Below are positions 1 to 7,365 of a stretch of DNA of 29,309 nucleotides, in pieces; position 1 is the stretch's first letter; each line of letters begins with the position of its first letter. A program made the position numbers and the translations under genes. Origin of the DNA: a virus; IMG/VR virus record IMGVR_UViG_3300028800_000263, positions 1 to 29,309 of that record; one strand, 5' to 3'. The notes below the pieces were generated by a model, which did no database searches, was not told where the DNA came from, and worked only from the letters and a program-made list of their open reading frames with translations.

Positions 1-174
1 GACCGGGTACAGGAGCTTCGCTGGCGCCTCAAGGTCATAAGCCGTCAGGCCCGAGGTCGCCGAGCCGGACTGTAGCCAGGCCTTGGCCAGAATGTCGTCG
101 GCGGGCTTCTGCCAGGACTGAGCGAGCGCCGCCCGGACCTTGGCTAGGGTTTCTGTCGTGAGATTGTCGATCAT
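1..174 (-). CDS. Major capsid protein, N-terminal 58 residues (cut by window edge)
   Basis: The reading frame opens at an ATG at 174 behind an AAGGGG Shine-Dalgarno with a 7-nt spacer and runs off the left edge, so only the N-terminus is seen. The visible segment has a hydrophilic helical start (MIDNLTTETL) and then the stretch GLTAYDLEAPAKLLYPV, which from memory is typical of major capsid proteins of alphaproteobacterial siphophages, where it precedes a TPLRN-type motif. The protein would form the icosahedral shell. Position supports this: it lies directly downstream of the portal, head morphogenesis and protease-scaffold genes. Confidence rests mostly on gene order, because the diagnostic core is outside the window. 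Confidence 0.72.
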   Translation of the reverse strand, partial: MIDNLTTETLAKVRAALAQSWQKPADDILAKAWLQSGSATSGLTAYDLEAPAKLLYPV

Positions 175-229
175 GGATTAGCCCCTTGTCAGCCCGGCCC
201 CCTCAGAGGTCAACGGGCGGTGTGGCTTG

Positions 230-271
230 CCAAAGGCCGCTATTGGCTTTGGTCCCGTCCCCGGGCCCGGG
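230..271 (-). other. Hairpin and GC palindrome between the protease-scaffold and capsid genes
   Basis: The 122-bp gap (175-296) between the protease-scaffold stop and the capsid start holds an inverted repeat at 230-252 (CCAAAG, one bulged G, CC; loop GCTATT; GGCTTTGG). Eight bases away is a perfect 12-bp palindrome, CCCGGGCCCGGG, at 260-271. No T-run follows on the minus strand, so it is not a standard terminator. It may act as an mRNA processing or stability element that raises capsid output relative to the protease. That role is inference. Confidence 0.4.
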
Positions 272-296
272 CGACCGTCCCCGGCCGCCGAATTCG

Positions 297-2048
297 TCAG
301 CGCGTCGTCGCCGGTACGGTCCGCATGCCGCCGGCCTTGTGCGCGAGCTTGATCATTTCCGCCGCGCGCTGTTCCTCGGGCATGGCCGCCAGGCGCTTCG
401 CCATATCGTCGATCGTCTCGTCGCCGGCGGCCTTTTCCATGGTGGAAGCGCCGTCCTGTTCCTTGGTCACGGTGACGGCCGTGCCATTGAGCGCGCCCTT
501 GGCGGCGGCCGGCAGGGCCTCGAGTTCGGTCACGCGAGCCTTGGCCTTCGCCAGGCCGTCGACCACGCCCTTAACCCAGGCGCCCAGTTCCTCGTCGCCC
601 TTCGCGCCGTTGGCCTTCGCCAGGGTAAGAATTTCCTGGACGACCGGGGCCAGGGCCGCGGCCTTTTTCATTTCCTCGGTCGGCGCGGCCTTACCCATGC
701 CGCTGCAGTCCGCGCCCATGTTGGTCGCGTGATCGTGGATGGCCTGCAGCCGGTCCTTGTTCGCGCCCGTCTGCTTCCCGCTGGCCTTCGCCATGTCGCC
801 GAGCTTGGCGGCCAATTCCATGACCACGACCACAACGTCGCTGGTGTCCATGTAGCCCTTGACGGCTTCGTTCGATTCTTCGGCCGCCCAATCGGCAAAG
901 ATGCTGGCGGCGTCGACGGCCAGCTTCTTGAGCCGGCCCGGGATCGGCGAGGCGTCGCCTTCCTCGGCGGCTTCATAGGCTGCGCTGCTGGCCGCATAGG
1001 TGATCGACATGACTACGGAACCGAAGTCCGTGACGTTCCAGATGGCCTTTTTAAGGTCGCCCGTGGCCAGTGCCTTCGCGAGGTCTGTCGGCGCGGCCGA
1101 GCCCATGGCCTTCGCCAGCGCCCCGCCGGCGGCCGCCACAAGGGCAGCCTTGGCCGGGTCGGCGACCGGCGCCTTACCCTTCACGCCATCGCGCGCGGCC
1201 TTGGCCATGGCGGCTTCCAGAACCGGCAGGTCCTCGGCCTTGTCGAGGCCGATCGCCTTGCCGATCGCGATTTTGTCGCCCTTCGCCAGGACGTCGGCCG
1301 GCAGTTCGGCCAGCTTCGCGATATGGGGCGCCAGCGTGTCGGCGGCCTTGTGGTCGGCAACTGCCTTCGCCAGCGCGCCTTCGACGTCGGCAAGGGTCCC
1401 GGTCTCGATCGCCTTCGCCAGCGCGTCGCGCGCCGCGGAGGGCTCAAGCGCCTTCGGGTTGGCGTCGAGCAATTCCTGGTAGCGTTCCGCGTCGGCCTTC
1501 TGGCCGAAGGTCTTGCCGTCGCCCGTGGCCCAGACCTGCGATAGGTTAGCGCGCGCGGCGAATTTCCGCATTTCCGTCGAACCGTCGGCCTTGACCATGC
1601 TGAAGGTCGCCGAGGGGATGCAGGGCATATCGACGAGGGAGATTTCGGACGGTCCGGCCGTGTACCGCTTGAGGCTCGGGTCCGCGACGTCGTTCCACTT
1701 TTTCATGAACCGGCCGCCGGGGGAAATGCCGGTATAGACGCCGGCCTCTACCTTGGCCCATTCCGCGTCGTCGACGACGTGCACGACGAAACTGATGCTC
1801 TTGCCCATGTCGTCATAGGCGATGGCGTCGACCCGGCCCGCGGCCGTCATGCCGTGCATGGCGCGGACGTTGCCATAAGACTTGCCGCCGCTGGCCTTGT
1901 GCATGTCGGCCGACCACTGCTCGAAATACGGCTTCGACGTCGCGTAGTCGAAAACCTCGCGCGAGCGATCCGGGGTCTCGTCAATGCTGGCCTCGACGGT
2001 CCGCTGGGCGGCGTTGACCTTGCGAAGGGGGATGAGAATGCCGTTCAT
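297..2048 (-). CDS. Prohead protease (XkdF/S78-like) fused to a scaffold domain
   Basis: This 583-residue protein has two parts. Residues 1-155 look like a prohead serine protease: His65 in RAMHG, Ser109 in GVYTGISPGG, and the segment SEISLVDMPCIPSATF at 134-149 fit the H...S...E/D layout of peptidase S78 or XkdF-type enzymes. The rest (about 160-580) is Ala/Lys/Glu-rich and helical, with repeated AKA and LAKA motifs, as expected for an internal scaffold that the protease degrades during capsid maturation. The ATG at 2048 overlaps the stop of the upstream head gene (ATGA), so translation is probably coupled. The capsid gene follows. Fused protease-scaffold proteins are known in other phages; the catalytic assignment here is by motif only. 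Confidence 0.8.
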   Translation of the reverse strand: MNGILIPLRKVNAAQRTVEASIDETPDRSREVFDYATSKPYFEQWSADMHKASGGKSYGNVRAMHGMTAAGRVDAIAYDDMGKSISFVVHVVDDAEWAKVEAGVYTGISPGGRFMKKWNDVADPSLKRYTAGPSEISLVDMPCIPSATFSMVKADGSTEMRKFAARANLSQVWATGDGKTFGQKADAERYQELLDANPKALEPSAARDALAKAIETGTLADVEGALAKAVADHKAADTLAPHIAKLAELPADVLAKGDKIAIGKAIGLDKAEDLPVLEAAMAKAARDGVKGKAPVADPAKAALVAAAGGALAKAMGSAAPTDLAKALATGDLKKAIWNVTDFGSVVMSITYAASSAAYEAAEEGDASPIPGRLKKLAVDAASIFADWAAEESNEAVKGYMDTSDVVVVVMELAAKLGDMAKASGKQTGANKDRLQAIHDHATNMGADCSGMGKAAPTEEMKKAAALAPVVQEILTLAKANGAKGDEELGAWVKGVVDGLAKAKARVTELEALPAAAKGALNGTAVTVTKEQDGASTMEKAAGDETIDDMAKRLAAMPEEQRAAEMIKLAHKAGGMRTVPATTR

Positions 2049-2878
2049 GAGTCGTCGCCTTCCTCTTGGCTATCGTCGGACACAATGGCCGCGACGTCGC
2101 ATCGGCAATTTATATGGGCTGGGGGCGCATCGTCCCCGGAAGCGAAATTCTCGTCGAGGCCGATCGGCCCCTGGTCGGCGTTGTCCTCGCAAAGGCCGTC
2201 GTCGTCCTTTGCATCGTAGTCGTTCGACAGCAGCCAGACCTTTTTCGACACGACCCCGGAACGGCGATATCCGTTCATGGCCCCGGTCGAGTTCGCGCGG
2301 TTGAGTTCAGTTTGCGCGATGGTCTCGGCGCGGGCTTCGCTAAAGGAATATGTCGTTTCGAGTTCGGTAGCAAGGCGGTCGCGCGACCAGCCTTCGTTGA
2401 TCGCCTGGGAAACCGTGCCGCGGATCATGTCGCGGGTCGATTCGGTGATGGCCCATTTCGCGCTCGGGTTCTCGATCCAGACGCCGTCGATCTGCTTCAT
2501 GCCGACGAGTTCCGCGGCGCGGGCCTGCGCGTAGTCGAGCGCGTCCTGGTGGACCTGGTCGAGTGCGTTCGTGGCCGTGACGCCAAGCTGCGCCAGGACC
2601 GCCTTGCCCGCGTCCTCGAGGACCGAAGCAAGCTGTTCCTCGGTCGGGTCGATCAGGATTTGCCAGGCGGAAAAATCCAGCGACGCGAGAATGATATCGG
2701 CCGACTGATCGGGGTCGGCGTTTTCGTCGAGGTTCTGGGCCTTTGCCATCTTTCCCATGGCGGCGGTGATCTGTGTCGCCAGGTCGCGCGCGAGCTTGGG
2801 CCAGGCGGCGGTGATCGCCTTGACGTATGCAGCCTTGACCTTGTCGAGTTTCGCGCCGTCGATCCTAGCGGGCTTCAC
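2045..2878 (-). CDS. Mu F-like head morphogenesis (minor head) protein
   Basis: A 277-residue protein of the phage Mu gpF / SPP1 gp7 family, which helps head assembly and DNA injection and is a minor virion component. The C-terminal third carries the signature: IAQTELNRANSTGAMNGYR (188-206), then KKVWL, DDDGLCEDNADQGPIGLDENF (226-246) and PPAHINCRCDV (252-262), including the conserved PPxHxxCRC core. The N-terminus is helical. The start is a GTG at 2878, four bases after the portal stop; no better in-frame ATG exists near it. The gene sits between portal and protease, the usual place for this family, and its stop overlaps the next start. Confidence 0.9.
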   Translation of the reverse strand: MKPARIDGAKLDKVKAAYVKAITAAWPKLARDLATQITAAMGKMAKAQNLDENADPDQSADIILASLDFSAWQILIDPTEEQLASVLEDAGKAVLAQLGVTATNALDQVHQDALDYAQARAAELVGMKQIDGVWIENPSAKWAITESTRDMIRGTVSQAINEGWSRDRLATELETTYSFSEARAETIAQTELNRANSTGAMNGYRRSGVVSKKVWLLSNDYDAKDDDGLCEDNADQGPIGLDENFASGDDAPPAHINCRCDVAAIVSDDSQEEGDDS

Positions 2879-2882
2879 GACC

Positions 2883-4496
2883 TTATGCGCCGCGCGTTTT
2901 GCGAAAGGTCCCGCCGCCTGCCGGGGCGCCGTCCTTTCCCGACTTGTCGTTGGCCGGCTGGCCGCCGCCGAATGGCTGTTTCGGCAGACCGGTCAGCGGG
3001 TCGATTTCCGGACCTGAATTCAGGCCGACCAGCTTCAGCCGGTCCTCGGGCGACAGGTCGAGGAAGTCCGCCAGCAGAATAGGACCGCGCTGGGTGTAAA
3101 TCGCGTTCCCCATGCCGATCGCGTCCAGGCCCAGGTCGGCCCGAATATCGTCGATCGACTTGCTGCCGTTCTTCAGATAGACGTCATTCGAAGTCGCGAG
3201 CGCGCCCTCGTCGATCTTTTCATCGTCGACCCAGACGAACTCAAGATCGGGCGCCTTCATGTAGACCCGAATAATCCGGTCCATGACGCCCTTGATGAAT
3301 TTCAGCAGCGGTTGAATCCCTTCCTCGGCCGCCTGCTTCATGGCGGTCTCGGCCGTGGCGCGGTTCATCATCTTGACGAACGGCGTCGGGGGGATGCTGA
3401 AGGCGAAACAGACGACGCGCGCGAGCCATTCGTCGTATTCGTCCTTGATCATCGGCTCGCGGGTGGGGACGTAGTTTTTCGCGATATCGCCGGGGACGAA
3501 CTTTGCATGGCGGCGCTGGGCCGTGTCGCCCTCGAGCATCGCGTCCCAATTGCTTTGAAAGCGTTTGATTTCGTCCGGGTTCCAGGTCGCGGGCACACCG
3601 ATCAGCGCGTCCGGGATATTGCCCTCGGTGTAATACTGAAGCTGGGCCGTTTGGCGGCGCAGCGCGATATTGACCGTCGTTATGATTTGCTCGACGGGCG
3701 AATATCCGTAAAGGCGCCGCGTCCGAAAGTTCCTCGGCAGATACAGCAGGTCGTCGCGCGTGTAGTCGGTCGCGGGCAGGCCCTTGATCACCTGCTGATA
3801 GGCGACGGAAGGCGGCAAGGGCGTGCGGCCGCCGTTGTCGACCTTGCGGACGATCGTCGCGCCGTCCAGCAGGTCCAGAGAATATAGGTCGTCGAGGATC
3901 GCAACGGCGCCAGCGTCGTCCGGTGAATTTCGCCCGTTCCTTCGCGCCTGGCCGCCGATCGTCGGCCGCGGATAAATGGTAGCGGCGTCGATGACGAACA
4001 TATCCTCGAGGAAGGCGCGCAGCCAGACGCCGAACTCGTGTTCCTTGTCCGGGAAGGCCAGGAACGCCTCTAGCGGCGCGATCCGGGCATCCTGCGGAGA
4101 TCCGGTCTTGGGTTTCGGCTCGCCCGGCTTCATTCGCTTGGCGATCGACCAGCCGAGCTTTTCAATCTGGTCTTTCCGGGTTTCGATCACCAGCCGCAGC
4201 AGGTCGTAGTTGTCCGCCAGGCCGATCAATTGGCCGAAGCTGACGGCCTCGTTGGCGCGCGGCGCCTGCTGGGTATTGACCGCGAACGGATAGTCGAACT
4301 GCCGGCCGTGGGCCTGTTCCTGGGCGGTCGGCAGAAGCGGCTGGCCGGGGCCGAAGAAATCATCCGGTGCCGACGCGCCGCGGACCGTGTAGCTGACGCC
4401 GCGGACGACGGCGTCGATCACGCTTGAGGCTATCCCGGTCTTGACGCCTTCGCTTCGCTGATTCTTGCCGGCGCGCGGATTTGCGGCGTCGGTCAC
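2883..4496 (-). CDS. Phage portal protein (HK97 portal superfamily)
   Basis: A 537-residue protein matching the length and pattern of HK97-type portals, the dodecameric ring at one capsid vertex through which DNA enters and leaves. Recognisable parts include the N-terminal DLLRLVIETRKDQIEKLGW helix, a central beta-rich region, the LYGYSPVEQIITTVNIALRR segment (about 270-290), the WDAMLEGD motif and FAFSIPPTPFVKMMNRATAE (about 362-381), the stem and wing landmarks of the family. The tail is Gly/Pro-rich and disordered. The start is GTG at 4496, overlapping the upstream stop as GTGA with no Shine-Dalgarno, so expression probably depends on coupling. It directly precedes the Mu F-like gene, as usual. 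Confidence 0.9.
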   Translation of the reverse strand: MTDAANPRAGKNQRSEGVKTGIASSVIDAVVRGVSYTVRGASAPDDFFGPGQPLLPTAQEQAHGRQFDYPFAVNTQQAPRANEAVSFGQLIGLADNYDLLRLVIETRKDQIEKLGWSIAKRMKPGEPKPKTGSPQDARIAPLEAFLAFPDKEHEFGVWLRAFLEDMFVIDAATIYPRPTIGGQARRNGRNSPDDAGAVAILDDLYSLDLLDGATIVRKVDNGGRTPLPPSVAYQQVIKGLPATDYTRDDLLYLPRNFRTRRLYGYSPVEQIITTVNIALRRQTAQLQYYTEGNIPDALIGVPATWNPDEIKRFQSNWDAMLEGDTAQRRHAKFVPGDIAKNYVPTREPMIKDEYDEWLARVVCFAFSIPPTPFVKMMNRATAETAMKQAAEEGIQPLLKFIKGVMDRIIRVYMKAPDLEFVWVDDEKIDEGALATSNDVYLKNGSKSIDDIRADLGLDAIGMGNAIYTQRGPILLADFLDLSPEDRLKLVGLNSGPEIDPLTGLPKQPFGGGQPANDKSGKDGAPAGGGTFRKTRGA

Positions 4497-6196
4497 GGAT
4501 AAAGGACCGGGTTGGTCGCGCTCAGGGCCGTATTGCGCATGAGCAGTTGGGTGGGCGCGATCGCGGTGCCGAGCAGCCAGCCGGTGTTATTTGCCGTCAG
4601 GCTGCCGTCGCCGTTGGCGTAATAGGGCGTGCCAGGCGTCAGCCCCGAGAAGCCGGAAGCGATGCCGTCCGTCGCGACCGCGGCATTGGCGCCCGCCGCC
4701 GCGCTGCTTTGTGCGATTCCGAGGACACCGTAGTTCGCGACGAACGACGTGGGCGTGATGATATAGGCGAAGGAGCCAGTCGTGCCGCCGCCAACGCCGA
4801 GGACAGCCGTCGAGCTAATCGGCGCGATGTATGTGGCGAGCAGCAGCGTAATCTGCGGCGAGACCGTCGCCGTTGTGCCGCTAACCGACGCTTCGCTAAA
4901 TGGCGTTGTATTGAGCGCCCCGGTGACGACTGAACTGCTCGACGGCGCGACGATCTGTGCGCTGGAGGCAGCCAGCGCAGCGCCCGAACCAAGCGTGACA
5001 GTCGTGCCTGAAATACTCGCCACCCACAACTGAATGGCGGCGGAGGTGCTTGTGATCGCGGCGATATGCGTGGAGTCCAGCGACAGGATAGAGCCGTAGG
5101 AATTACCAAATCCCTTGAAAATAGTCGCCGTCGTACCGACTAACTGATTAATAGCACCGAGCGTTATGGTTGTGCCGGAGACCGTTCCCGCCGAGACAAA
5201 CGCCCCGGATGGGCTGCTCCACGCGATCACGAATGCCGATGATGAGAGTGGAGTTGAACTTATCGCTATGCCTGCCGACGACCCGCCACCGCCGCCCTGC
5301 GGCGTGACCGCAGCACTCGGGAAGGTGACAACCGTGCCGGTCAGCAGGCCGCAGATCGTGCTTTGAAGGTTGCTGTTGGCGCTGTCCGAATAGTTGACGA
5401 CGAAGTGTGTGCTGTCGAGGGCCGAGATAAAGAACCCGCGATTGGTCGTCGTCCCGATGACGACGCCAGACCCAAAGGTCGGCACAGTCGTCGCCACCGT
5501 GGCGGAGAAAATCGTGATCTTATTCGCGTTCGTGCTGTCGGAAATGCCGATCACGAACTGCGTCGAACTGACCGGGACTATGATCGCCGGAATGCCGGTC
5601 GTAGCCAGAACCGAATTGACCGACGCGCTGAAGCTGACCGGGGTTCCCGCCGTGACCGTGGTGCCGGAAATCGTGCCGACAACGACCGTCTGCTTGGCCG
5701 TGTTCGTGCTGTCCTGATATGAGACAACAAAGGTCGTGGAGTTCAGCGCGATGACGACAAATCCAGCAGTCGTCGAGGCGCTGAGTTGAACCGGCGTTCC
5801 TGCTGTGACAGTCGTGCCCGATATGCTGAGGGCAACCGCCCTCATGCTGCTGGAATTCGTCGAATCCGTAAAAACGGCAACGCCCAGCGTCGAACTGAGC
5901 ATTACGGCGACCATTTTGTTAGAAGCGGCCGTCGTCGCCGGTGCATTCGTGCTGGCCGAGAAATTCACCTGTCCGGCGAAGTTGATCAGCGGGGCAAAGG
6001 CGCCCGCGATCTTGCCGGAATTGGCGCTGCTCAGGGTGACGGCGTTCCCGGCGGTGACGGTGGAATTAGGATCAACGGTGAATGCCTGGCCGACCTGCTG
6101 CGCCTGTGGCCCGGGCGTGACCGTGACCTGTTGCGCGTCGGCGAACGGCGCCAGCAGCAGCGCCAGCGCGAGGACGAAACCGAATAGGCGCCTCAC
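4493..6196 (-). CDS. Signal-peptide-bearing beta-repeat protein, possible virion fibre or adhesin
   Basis: A 567-residue protein that starts with a signal peptide (MRR, hydrophobic 4-16, cleavage probably after the ADA near residue 21). Residues about 95-490 are seven or eight degenerate repeats of some 40-50 residues. Each has a first half like LDSTHFVVNYSDSAN (Ser-Thr, then FVV, then aromatic-x-DS) and a second half like ISGTTVTAGTPV. Alternating hydrophobic strands suggest a beta-propeller or similar beta-solid. Residues about 510-555 (GFSGLTPGTPYYANGDG, then GWLLGTAIAPTQLLM) resemble C-terminal caps of phage fibre or decoration proteins. The start is GTG at 6196, overlapping the upstream stop. 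The gene sits between terminase and portal. Function is inferred; no enzymatic motif is seen. Confidence 0.7.
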   Translation of the reverse strand: MRRLFGFVLALALLLAPFADAQQVTVTPGPQAQQVGQAFTVDPNSTVTAGNAVTLSSANSGKIAGAFAPLINFAGQVNFSASTNAPATTAASNKMVAVMLSSTLGVAVFTDSTNSSSMRAVALSISGTTVTAGTPVQLSASTTAGFVVIALNSTTFVVSYQDSTNTAKQTVVVGTISGTTVTAGTPVSFSASVNSVLATTGIPAIIVPVSSTQFVIGISDSTNANKITIFSATVATTVPTFGSGVVIGTTTNRGFFISALDSTHFVVNYSDSANSNLQSTICGLLTGTVVTFPSAAVTPQGGGGGSSAGIAISSTPLSSSAFVIAWSSPSGAFVSAGTVSGTTITLGAINQLVGTTATIFKGFGNSYGSILSLDSTHIAAITSTSAAIQLWVASISGTTVTLGSGAALAASSAQIVAPSSSSVVTGALNTTPFSEASVSGTTATVSPQITLLLATYIAPISSTAVLGVGGGTTGSFAYIITPTSFVANYGVLGIAQSSAAAGANAAVATDGIASGFSGLTPGTPYYANGDGSLTANNTGWLLGTAIAPTQLLMRNTALSATNPVLYP

Positions 6197-6786
6197 TGGA
6201 CCGCCCCCTTGATCGCGCCGGTTATGACGCCGGTCGTCTTAGTGAAGGGCGTCGTGGCGGAGGTGAGTATCGCCGTGATGCCCGTCGAATAGGCGGCGGC
6301 CGGGCCCGGATTATAATTGATCGAGGCCGACCCATTGGCCGGCAGCGGCACGAAATCCAGCGGCGTGATCGCTCCGTCGGCGGGCGCCGACGTGGCGTTG
6401 ACGACCACCAGGAAGCCCGGCGTCGCCGTGAGGTTTGTGGCATAGACGGAATAGAGGCTTCCGGCGCTGGCCTTGAGGACGTGGTTATTTTCCGCCGAGG
6501 CCGAGACGACCGGCGTTATCGTCAGGCCGTTCTTGGTCGAGATATTCCCCAGGGCGTCGACCGCCGCTTTCTGGCTCGTTACCGTGCCGTCGTTGAGCGC
6601 CGTCGAGGACGAGCCGCCGATGCTCGCCGTTACCGGTAGGGGATTGGCCGCCGTGACGGCCGTCCCGCTGAACCAAAGCTCGACCGGCGAGGCCGCCATC
6701 GCCAGGGGGACCCGATACAGATAGGCCGTGAACGCCAGCGCGGCCAGAAGGCCGAGCGAGGCGAGGATTTTCCGTTTCGGAGTCAT
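6193..6786 (-). CDS. Putative virion-associated protein with N-terminal hydrophobic segment
   Basis: A 197-residue protein. Residues 8-32 form a signal peptide or single membrane anchor (LASLGLLAALAFTAYLYRV, then AMAAS as a possible cleavage site). The rest is Ser/Thr/Ala-rich and beta-like, with the segment HVLKASAGSLYSVYATNLTATPG and a later LPANGSASINYNPG. I recall this pattern as a common uncharacterised family in alphaproteobacterial phages and prophages, but have no name for it. The ATG at 6786 has a GGGGGA ribosome-binding site six bases upstream. Its stop overlaps the GTG of the beta-repeat protein, so the two are probably translated together and may form one surface structure. Confidence 0.65.
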   Translation of the reverse strand: MTPKRKILASLGLLAALAFTAYLYRVPLAMAASPVELWFSGTAVTAANPLPVTASIGGSSSTALNDGTVTSQKAAVDALGNISTKNGLTITPVVSASAENNHVLKASAGSLYSVYATNLTATPGFLVVVNATSAPADGAITPLDFVPLPANGSASINYNPGPAAAYSTGITAILTSATTPFTKTTGVITGAIKGAVQ

Positions 6787-6822
6787 GTCGTCCCCCTGGA
6801 CTATGTTGCGGTAATGCCTGGC

Positions 6823-7365
6823 TTACGATGCCGGGTAAATCTGGCCTTCCATGTAGAAGTCCGCCGTCGCCGCCGCGCCCTGGCCCGTGGTCAGCGACAG
6901 TGTCGGGATCACGCCCGCGGCATAGACGGTCGGCAACGTGCCCGAAACGATCGTCAGGTCGAGGGCCAGCGCCGCGGCGGTCAGCGCCGAATATGCCTGC
7001 GCGGCCGCGACGATCGCCGTGCCGGCCTTGCTGGCCGCCGGATAGATTCCGCCCGCCGCGGTCGTGAGCGAGACCGAGGCATTGAGCGCGGTGATCTTGG
7101 TCGGGCGGAACTTCGCGCCCGCCGGCAGGTACATGACGAACGGCTGATCGGTCGTGACGTTCATATTCGCGCCGAGCAACCGCCCGATGTAATTCGGGCC
7201 GAGGCCGAACGGAACCGTCCGACAGCCCGCGCGCTCGAGGGTCGGAACGTCCAGCGGATCGGCGAGGAAAAAGCCCTGCACGTCCGGGACGTAAACATTG
7301 TTGTTGGGGGTCGCCTGGATCATGCCGCCGCCCGTCGGGCCCAGCATCAGAACCGTCTTAGCCAT
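6823..7365 (-). CDS. Phage structural protein, possible decoration or head-fibre component
   Basis: A 180-residue protein with no signal peptide. The N-terminal half has short turns and a Gly-rich start (MAKTVLMLGPTGGG) and a segment about a position on a product layer (VPDVQGFFLADPLDVPTLERAG). The C-terminal half holds KITALNASVSLTTAAGGIYP, a long Ala-rich helix (TAIVAAAQAYSALTAAALALDLT) and LSLTTGQGAAATADFYMEG. That C-terminal arrangement is one I associate with phage head-decoration or fibre proteins. Its ATG at 7365 lies inside the terminase stop region (8-bp overlap). Cellular role is therefore inferred from composition and from position between terminase and portal. Confidence 0.6.
   Translation of the reverse strand: MAKTVLMLGPTGGGMIQATPNNNVYVPDVQGFFLADPLDVPTLERAGCRTVPFGLGPNYIGRLLGANMNVTTDQPFVMYLPAGAKFRPTKITALNASVSLTTAAGGIYPAASKAGTAIVAAAQAYSALTAAALALDLTIVSGTLPTVYAAGVIPTLSLTTGQGAAATADFYMEGQIYPAS

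Noticed and set aside
186-1544. Long plus-strand open frame of 452 codons opposite the protease-scaffold gene
   Set aside because: It is Arg/Gly/His-rich without a fold or ribosome-binding site and mirrors the codon usage of the minus-strand gene, which has clear protease motifs.
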